From an uncultured Bacteroidota bacterium (lineage in GTDB: Bacteria; Bacteroidota; Bacteroidia; 2-12-FULL-35-15), in the NCBI GenBank assembly GCA_903881065.1, contig CAIRRW010000295.1, positions 1 to 12,099 on the forward strand: a stretch of 12,099 nucleotides of DNA. Direction: 5' to 3'. The notes below the pieces were generated by a model. The model worked only from the letters and a program-made list of their open reading frames with translations, ran no database searches and had not been told where the DNA came from. Positions 6,782-12,099 of the stretch are shown piece after piece. Both the position numbers and the translations under genes were made by a program. Position 1 is the first letter of the stretch. Every line of letters starts with the position of its first letter.

Positions 6782-7417
6782 ATGTCAAAACAAAAACGTC
6801 CTACAGCGGTTTGGAAAGAACCATCAAAAATTCCAAATATTATTATTGATGTGAAAGCAAAAGTAATTAATATGAAAAACAATCCGGTATATTTCGGTAC
6901 AATTGCCCCTACTCCTGATGATGTAAATAAGGATGCTGACGCATTGCTTACAGCAGAATCATTGGTAAAAACAAGAACTGTAGGATTGGCAGCCGACAGA
7001 GATATTAAATTAAATACAGTTAAAAATGATATGTACGATTGGCTGGCGTTTACACAGTCGGCTGCCAACCGTTCGGGAGACTTTGCTACGGCAATTGCAA
7101 TTATTCAGGCGGCAGGGTTTGGAGTAAAAGTAAACGGAGTAAAAGTAAAAGCACCGTTTGCCGTTACCAATAAAAAAGGCGCTAAAGGTGTAGCATCACT
7201 TAAAATGAAAAAAGTGAAAGCGGTAAAAGGACTTACTACTTATGACTGGAGATACAGTGCTGACGGCGGAGTAACATGGATTCCTTTATTATCAGGCGGT
7301 AAAGCCAATCAGATAATTGAAGGTTTGACTTCCGGTGCAAGCATTATAGCACAAGGTCGTGCCATTGCTGATAATGTTGCAGGTATTTGGATTGCAGAAA
7401 GTTTGGTAGTAGCATAA
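6782..7417 (+). CDS. Hypothetical protein: helical N-terminal region plus FN3-like C-terminus
   Basis: A 211-residue protein with no signal peptide, membrane helix or T9SS tail, so it is probably cytoplasmic. Residues about 43-115 look alpha-helical, with the pattern DADALLTAESLVKTRT..LAADRD (52-73) then a run leading to AIIQAAGFGVK (106-116). Residues about 124-211 look like a fibronectin-III-type beta sandwich: YDWRYSADGGVTWIPL (154-169), then IIEGLTSGASIIAQGRAI (178-195), then WIAESLVV. I recall this layout in unannotated Bacteroidota proteins; no function is known to me. I chose ATG 6782 because it follows an A-rich leader; an in-frame ATG at 6689 would add 31 residues of poor composition across the inverted repeat. 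It is the only gene here on the plus strand and is monocistronic, ending at a strong terminator. A link to polysaccharide synthesis is not shown. Confidence 0.85.
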   Translation: MSKQKRPTAVWKEPSKIPNIIIDVKAKVINMKNNPVYFGTIAPTPDDVNKDADALLTAESLVKTRTVGLAADRDIKLNTVKNDMYDWLAFTQSAANRSGDFATAIAIIQAAGFGVKVNGVKVKAPFAVTNKKGAKGVASLKMKKVKAVKGLTTYDWRYSADGGVTWIPLLSGGKANQIIEGLTSGASIIAQGRAIADNVAGIWIAESLVVA

Positions 7418-7442
7418 ATTAATAGTTATAGTTTATAAACTT

Positions 7443-7474
7443 AAAAAAGCCTCGAAGAAATTCGAGGCTTTTTT
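7443..7474. terminator. Bidirectional rho-independent terminator with GAAA tetraloop
   Basis: GCCTCGAA (7449-7456) pairs with TTCGAGGC (7461-7468) around the loop GAAA. Six A (7443-7448) and six T (7469-7474) extend the stem to 14 bp and give a T-run on either strand. It lies between two convergent genes, 26 bases after the plus-strand stop (7417) and 51 bases past the minus-strand stop (7526), so it can end both transcripts. Confidence 0.9.
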
Positions 7475-7525
7475 ATTAGTCTTTCCCGACCTTCATCTTT
7501 GATTGCAATCTTTTTTTATTAATTA

Positions 7526-8410
7526 TTAAAGCGGTCTAAAGTTCCTGAATGCTCCTTTTATTGTTGCTACGCTATTTTTTGAATGTCCCGAAAGACACTC
7601 CGTAATAACCTTTTTGGGGAAAGCTAGAGTGAAATAGTAAATTAGAGAAATCAGCTTTTTTACACCTTTAAAGTTTCTTCTGGCAAATAAAACTCTGTTT
7701 TTTGCCATATAGTATGATTTAAGAGGAGAAAACCGACCGACAGAAACGGATTCCTTATGTAAAATATGAGAAAAGCCATTAAAATAAATAGTAAATCCGG
7801 CATTTTTTGCCATTTCACAATAGTCATATTCCTCGTAATAAAGAAAGAAATCCTCACATAGCTTTCCTATTTTATTTACCACCTCTCTCTTAATCATCAT
7901 ACAAGCTCCATGTGCCAAATCGGTTTTTATAAGATGGTTATATTGTCCATCATCTTTTTCCTTATATCCAATGGTATGTCCTCGGCAAGTAAACGGATTT
8001 ATGGCTTCAGTACCTGCATACTGAATCAATCGGTCCTCATTATAAAAAATTATTTTAGGGCTTACGATACCTGCATCAGGATATTCAACAAATGTATTGA
8101 GCAGAGGTTCGATAAAGTCTGAAGGGACCTCCGTATCATTATTAAGTAATAATATATAATCACCATTCGATTGTTCAATTGCAAGATTATTTCCCCCAGC
8201 AAAACCAAGGTTTCTTTCACTTTGAATAAAATTTACTTCAGGGTAATCAATCACGTTTACACGATTTTCGAGAAGAGAACCATTATCAACAACAAAAATT
8301 TCTTTGTTCCGGTAGTTGACCTCTCTCAAACTATTCAGGCACTCGCAGGTAACAAGTGGCTGGTTATAATTAACTATAATAATTGAAACTTTAGGCAATT
8401 GCAATTTCAT
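7526..8410 (-). CDS. GT2 glycosyltransferase, WbbL/rhamnosyltransferase-like
   Basis: A 294-residue soluble GT2 transferase of the WbbL/COG1216 type. The N-terminal GT-A fold shows VSIIIVNYNQ (8-17), VVDNGS (40-45), ERNLGFAGGNN (65-75) and LLNNDTE (88-94), where NND replaces the classic DxD as is normal in this group. DLAHGACMMIKR (164-175) and FFLYYEEYDYCEMAKNAG (188-205) supply the acceptor side and the acidic catalytic base. The C-terminal third is basic with a hydrophobic patch (about 253-266) that may touch the membrane. It would add one sugar, perhaps rhamnose or a related deoxysugar, to the lipid-linked repeat unit; the donor is inferred only from family resemblance. Its start overlaps the upstream Wzy-like gene by 20 bases. 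The next in-frame Met is residue 171, so this start is secure. Last gene of the right block. Confidence 0.93.
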   Translation of the reverse strand: MKLQLPKVSIIIVNYNQPLVTCECLNSLREVNYRNKEIFVVDNGSLLENRVNVIDYPEVNFIQSERNLGFAGGNNLAIEQSNGDYILLLNNDTEVPSDFIEPLLNTFVEYPDAGIVSPKIIFYNEDRLIQYAGTEAINPFTCRGHTIGYKEKDDGQYNHLIKTDLAHGACMMIKREVVNKIGKLCEDFFLYYEEYDYCEMAKNAGFTIYFNGFSHILHKESVSVGRFSPLKSYYMAKNRVLFARRNFKGVKKLISLIYYFTLAFPKKVITECLSGHSKNSVATIKGAFRNFRPL

Positions 8411-9809
8411 TTGTTTTTAATGTTTCAGTATTATTTTGAGAAAGGAAGACAATAGATATATAGATTAGAATTCCGGTTGGCAATTGTCCAAAAACCTGAT
8501 TACTGTAACTTGCAACGAGTATTCCGGTTAAGCCACAGAACAACGCCATTCGCTGGTTTTTTACATTCATATCTTTTTCATTATTGAATTTCTTAAAAGC
8601 TATATATAGTATAAATAATAACATGGCAAGATAAAGTATAAGTCCTACATATCCATATTCAGCTGCAATTCGTACATACCAACTGTCAAGTGCAAGATTT
8701 GCAAGAAACGTATCCGGGCTAAACCGCTGTCCCCAATATCCTCCACTACCAACTCCACCTCCCAATATATGTTTATCCAAATATAACCCGAGTTTTTTTT
8801 GATTCTCAATCCTTACTTGCAAGGATGCGTCATTTGGATTTAAAGAAGAACGAAGACGTTGAATTTGATAGTTACCCTGACCAATAAAAGTGAATTTTAA
8901 AATAAAAAAAAGAATGCCCAATATTGCTGTTCCGGCAATAATTATTTTAAAATTTCTAATGAGAACTAAATAGGTAAACGAACCAATTAAAGGAATTGCA
9001 AAAGCTCCTCTGGTACCGGAAATCAGCATTCCATAAAAACAAACAATTGCAGTAACAGTATAAAATACTTTTCTCTTTTTTATTTTTTCAAATATTGCAA
9101 GTATTGTAGCTACAGTTGCAGTATGTGCCTGTGATGCTCCAAACTGGCCGGCATCGGAATAAAAAGAAAACACTCTTAATTTCCCAAACAGCATATGTGT
9201 CGTTAAATTCCCGGGAACACTTAACCATGCTTTTTCTCCCGAATCCAAACCAATGTACAATTGTTTAATTCCCCACATTGTGCCTATCATCGAGAAAATA
9301 AACCAAAGAGTAATAAACCAGTTAAAATCAGTTTCGTATTTTAAACACAAGTAGGAAACCAATAGCGTAAGAAAGAAATACAACGCAACACCTCTCATTG
9401 CATAAAACCAAGCTTCGAAACTACGTGATTCCGGATTTGCAATTTCTAAAATATTAATCACCATCCATAATGATACAACAATAAATACAGGGTTTGATAA
9501 AGGTTTCCACGAAATATTCTTAAAATTTTTAAGAAAATAAACTAAGAAGAGAAATAAAAGAATAAAATCGATAATTAACCCAAGCGGAGCAGAAACATAT
9601 CGGGTTAATCCAAGACTAAAAAAATTGGCTATCATAAGCAAATAAAACCCCCACCTCATAACTTTAACAACTTTAAAAATAACCACAAAAAGAAAAGAAC
9701 TCCCTATAATTGCAATCGGAATAATTACACCTTGATTGGCAATAAGCAGAGCAACAAGGAGAGCTACTATCAATACAAAAATGTAACTTTTAAATTCGTT
9801 CAGTTGCAT
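8391..9809 (-). CDS. Wzy-like polysaccharide polymerase / O-antigen ligase-family membrane protein
   Basis: A 472-residue polytopic inner-membrane protein with about 10-12 hydrophobic segments. The features of the O-antigen ligase/Wzy_C family are present: a loop around 185-230, then SGTRGAF (264-270), a second large loop with RSSLNPNDASLQVR (320-333) and GGGVGSGGYWG (350-360), and DSWYVRIAAEYGYVGL (375-390). In this family these periplasmic loops and their arginines bind undecaprenyl-linked glycans. With a flippase directly upstream, the likely role is polymerising repeat units by the Wzx/Wzy route; a ligase role cannot be excluded from sequence. It begins 10 bases after the flippase stop and overlaps the following GT2 start by 20 bases. 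Confidence 0.87.
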   Translation of the reverse strand: MQLNEFKSYIFVLIVALLVALLIANQGVIIPIAIIGSSFLFVVIFKVVKVMRWGFYLLMIANFFSLGLTRYVSAPLGLIIDFILLFLFLVYFLKNFKNISWKPLSNPVFIVVSLWMVINILEIANPESRSFEAWFYAMRGVALYFFLTLLVSYLCLKYETDFNWFITLWFIFSMIGTMWGIKQLYIGLDSGEKAWLSVPGNLTTHMLFGKLRVFSFYSDAGQFGASQAHTATVATILAIFEKIKKRKVFYTVTAIVCFYGMLISGTRGAFAIPLIGSFTYLVLIRNFKIIIAGTAILGILFFILKFTFIGQGNYQIQRLRSSLNPNDASLQVRIENQKKLGLYLDKHILGGGVGSGGYWGQRFSPDTFLANLALDSWYVRIAAEYGYVGLILYLAMLLFILYIAFKKFNNEKDMNVKNQRMALFCGLTGILVASYSNQVFGQLPTGILIYISIVFLSQNNTETLKTNEIAIA

Positions 9810-9819
9810 TGAGATGTAT

Positions 9820-11133
9820 TTACTGAAATTTTAAATTAAAGAAAGTCTTAGGTAAACTATAGCTGGAAATCTTTGCAGCATTTTTTTTATGAAGAAAATA
9901 AAACCCGGTAATAATCCCTGAACTCAATGCAATACTGCTGACAGCAGCGACACCTGTAAGAGATTTAAAATAGTATAATGCTATAAAATTTCCAGTTATG
10001 TTAATAGTTATAAGTAAAAGTGTTTTGATAAAATTTAATTTCGGAAGATTGCAAGCTTCCAAGGCAACACCCAAAAAACGATCAGCAGGAAGAAGAATTA
10101 CATAAACCATAAATACTTTTAAAATTAATCCCGATAAAAGATAATGACTTGAACCACTAATTAGCTGAATTACTTTATCTGAATAAATTGAAATAAATAT
10201 TGCCAAAGGAACAAAAATAATTGTAAGCACAGCTATTCTGGTAAACAATTTTTGCGAAAAAACTTTAAGATTATTTTTAAGATTAAAAAGTATCGGCAAT
10301 GAGGTTGCCGCAACTGATCTTAACATAACTTCAAATATTTCTATTATTTTTTGTGCAAGTGCATATACTGCAACCGCATTTGTACCCATATATGCTGCAA
10401 TCATAAATGTATCCGCATTTCTTAACAAACTGCTTCCAAGCATTGTACCAATGGTAAATTTCCCATAAGCAAAAAATCGCCTTATCATTTCCCGATTGAA
10501 ATGCATTTTATGAAAGTGAAAACTATTTATAAAAAATGCATATATAGCACTAATAGCATAACCTGCAAGTTGACTTAAAACGGCAATTTCAAAACTAGTA
10601 TGATGATTTAATAAGTAATAAATAATAATTACCATTAATGAAACCATGCAATAAATAATTCTTTGAACTAAAATAATTTTAAAATTTCCCTTACCCGCAT
10701 TTATCCACCAGCTAAGATTAAACAGAATCATAAATAAACCTAAAGCTGGATACCATGTTACAAAATCATTCAAAAGTAAAATGGGATGCTCAAAAAATAT
10801 GGAAATTAACTTAATCAAAAATGTGATTACAGAAATTGATGCAACCAGTACCAGGGATAGAAGCATTGCATTGTTTTGAATTCTGTGCATAATCAATGAA
10901 TCATTTTTAGATAGAGAAGCTTCCTTTACAATAATGGTTTGTAATAAACCATGCAATAACATATCACTTATTGAAATTGCTGAAACAAAAATTATCCAAC
11001 GTCCAACATCCTGTTGAGGCATAATGCGAATCATCATTAAAATTAAGATGAATCCATATCCAGCTGTTAGTAACTGATGTAATAATGCATAAAGATTATT
11101 GATTCGGCTGGAGTTAAAAAATGTTTTAAGCAT
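9820..11133 (-). CDS. Wzx-type polysaccharide flippase (MOP superfamily)
   Basis: A 437-residue membrane protein with about 12 hydrophobic helices across its whole length, typical of the polysaccharide biosynthesis/Wzx flippases that move undecaprenyl-diphosphate-linked repeat units across the inner membrane. Supporting stretches include RIMPQQDVGRWIIFVSAIS near the N-terminus, RRFFAYGKFTIGTMLGSSLLRNADTF in the middle (only a segment is quoted as pattern: basic loop, then helix with RNADTF), and DRFLGVALEACNLPK before the last helices. I chose ATG 11133 because it overlaps the stop of the upstream gene in ATGCTTAA, a typical coupling arrangement. An in-frame ATG at 11154 would give 444 residues and a 29-base overlap. 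A Wzy-like protein directly downstream supports a Wzx/Wzy system. Substrate unknown. Confidence 0.88.
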   Translation of the reverse strand: MLKTFFNSSRINNLYALLHQLLTAGYGFILILMMIRIMPQQDVGRWIIFVSAISISDMLLHGLLQTIIVKEASLSKNDSLIMHRIQNNAMLLSLVLVASISVITFLIKLISIFFEHPILLLNDFVTWYPALGLFMILFNLSWWINAGKGNFKIILVQRIIYCMVSLMVIIIYYLLNHHTSFEIAVLSQLAGYAISAIYAFFINSFHFHKMHFNREMIRRFFAYGKFTIGTMLGSSLLRNADTFMIAAYMGTNAVAVYALAQKIIEIFEVMLRSVAATSLPILFNLKNNLKVFSQKLFTRIAVLTIIFVPLAIFISIYSDKVIQLISGSSHYLLSGLILKVFMVYVILLPADRFLGVALEACNLPKLNFIKTLLLITINITGNFIALYYFKSLTGVAAVSSIALSSGIITGFYFLHKKNAAKISSYSLPKTFFNLKFQ

Positions 11134-12099
11134 AATTAAGTAAAATATTTTCAAATTCGATTGCTTTATTTTTCCAGCTATTTGCTTTAGCTTTTTGAAT
11201 CCGTTGTTGTTGTTTCTCTAAGGTGTCATTTTCTATCTCACTTAGCAGTTTTAATATAAATGAATCTTTCTTAGAAACAGTAACTATATTATTTAAGTCA
11301 TTAAGTTTTGCAAAATCAGTCATAACGACCGGCATACCTAATGCTAAATATTCATTAGCTTTCATTGGATAAATATTTTGTGTAAACTCATTTTTAACAA
11401 ATGGAATAATTCCTGCATTCATGTTTTTAAGAATAGAGGGTAGTGATTTCACATCTACCGCACCATATAATTTTACGTTGCTATATTGCTTTAAAAATTC
11501 AGATTTGGATGTCGTTATTCTTCCTATAAAGTGAAAATTCCATGTATCAAAATATTTTACCATTTTTTCTAACAAATCAAAATCAAGACGATCATCAATT
11601 GTGCCGACATACCCTATATTTATTTCGTTTCTATCCGAATTGAAAGAAATATTTTGCATTTCGGTTTCAAATAATGATAAATCTACACCATTATTTACAA
11701 CGAAAGAACTTATTCCTTCTGTTTTTTTTGAATTCTGTAATGCATCCGAAGAAAATACAACTGCGTCAATTTGATTAATTAACTCTTTCTCTAGTCGGGT
11801 ACCGTGCTTTGAAGCCCATGTTGCTGCTGTGATATTATCATAACAATAATATATAGATGCCTTTTGGTTAAAAGCTCTGCTTTTTACAGAATTGAAAAAC
11901 GGATTAAAAGCATTAACAAGAATGGGATTACTCATATTAAGCTTTTTTAAAGCTTGTTTTATTCTATTGCTGACAATTTTCGAATTTGCTCTTTGCACAA
12001 CGTTAAATAATGCAATGTTATTAATCCAGTTAAATGGAATGATTGGAGGTAATGAAAGAACATTTAATGTTGATCCATTTTCCAAAATAATTTCCTCCA
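11126..12099 (-). CDS. GT4-like glycosyltransferase, 5' end beyond window
   Basis: The reading frame stays open to the right edge, so the N-terminus is missing; the first possible start inside the window is only a TTG at 12085, which I do not believe. Counting from that TTG, the visible part (about 320 residues) shows the end of the N-terminal half with ASIYYCYDN (76-84) and RLEKELINQIDAVVFSSDAL (97-116), then VVNNGVDLSLF (129-139), the start of the donor-binding half with INIGYVGTIDDRLDF (155-169), and YPMKANEYLALGMPVVMTDF (239-258), which corresponds to the P.K..EYLA.G.PVV segment of GT4-type enzymes. It is cytoplasmic as far as seen. It overlaps the flippase start by 8 bases and belongs to the right block. 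Donor and acceptor are unknown. Confidence 0.88.
   Translation of the reverse strand, partial: EEIILENGSTLNVLSLPPIIPFNWINNIALFNVVQRANSKIVSNRIKQALKKLNMSNPILVNAFNPFFNSVKSRAFNQKASIYYCYDNITAATWASKHGTRLEKELINQIDAVVFSSDALQNSKKTEGISSFVVNNGVDLSLFETEMQNISFNSDRNEINIGYVGTIDDRLDFDLLEKMVKYFDTWNFHFIGRITTSKSEFLKQYSNVKLYGAVDVKSLPSILKNMNAGIIPFVKNEFTQNIYPMKANEYLALGMPVVMTDFAKLNDLNNIVTVSKKDSFILKLLSEIENDTLEKQQQRIQKAKANSWKNKAIEFENILLNYA

Overview
The window is AT-rich DNA from a member of the Bacteroidota. The evidence is a secreted protein ending in a type IX secretion (T9SS, Por) sorting domain, a matching TAnnTTTG-type -7 promoter element, A-rich leaders in place of strong Shine-Dalgarno sites, and glycosyltransferases that look like Bacteroidota exopolysaccharide genes. 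The genus cannot be named from sequence alone.

Layout. Seven of the eight cell-surface polysaccharide genes are complete or nearly so, and all eight lie on the minus strand in two blocks. The right-hand block (12099 down to 7526) encodes a GT4-like glycosyltransferase cut by the window edge, a Wzx-type flippase, a Wzy/O-antigen-ligase-type membrane protein and a WbbL-like GT2 transferase. These genes overlap or nearly touch and end at a strong terminator (7443-7474). The left-hand block (4043 down to 1) encodes a membrane GT2 with a QxxRW motif, a GT4 transferase, a hexapeptide-repeat acyltransferase and a second membrane GT2 cut by the left edge, with gaps of 1, 3 and 11 bases. Together they could supply sugar transfer, O-acylation, flipping and polymerisation for an exopolysaccharide, capsule or O-antigen. 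No initiating phosphoglycosyltransferase and no Wza/Wzc export proteins are visible here.

Between the blocks (about 4178-7474) sits an island with a different character. It holds a minus-strand T9SS cargo protein whose body is seven SBBP-like repeats (a probable seven-bladed beta-propeller) with its own promoter and terminator. It also holds a plus-strand cytoplasmic protein of unknown function with an FN3-like C-terminus. Between their divergent start codons is a 911-base gap centred on an exact-period tandem array: 13 degenerate units of 21 bp without any indel, opened by a perfect 14-bp inverted repeat.

The most unusual object is that array. Its substitution pattern does not look like codon selection, so I read it as a DNA- or RNA-level element rather than a gene. 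I see no clear evidence of a wholly new multi-gene system; the array with its two divergent neighbours is the best candidate for follow-up.
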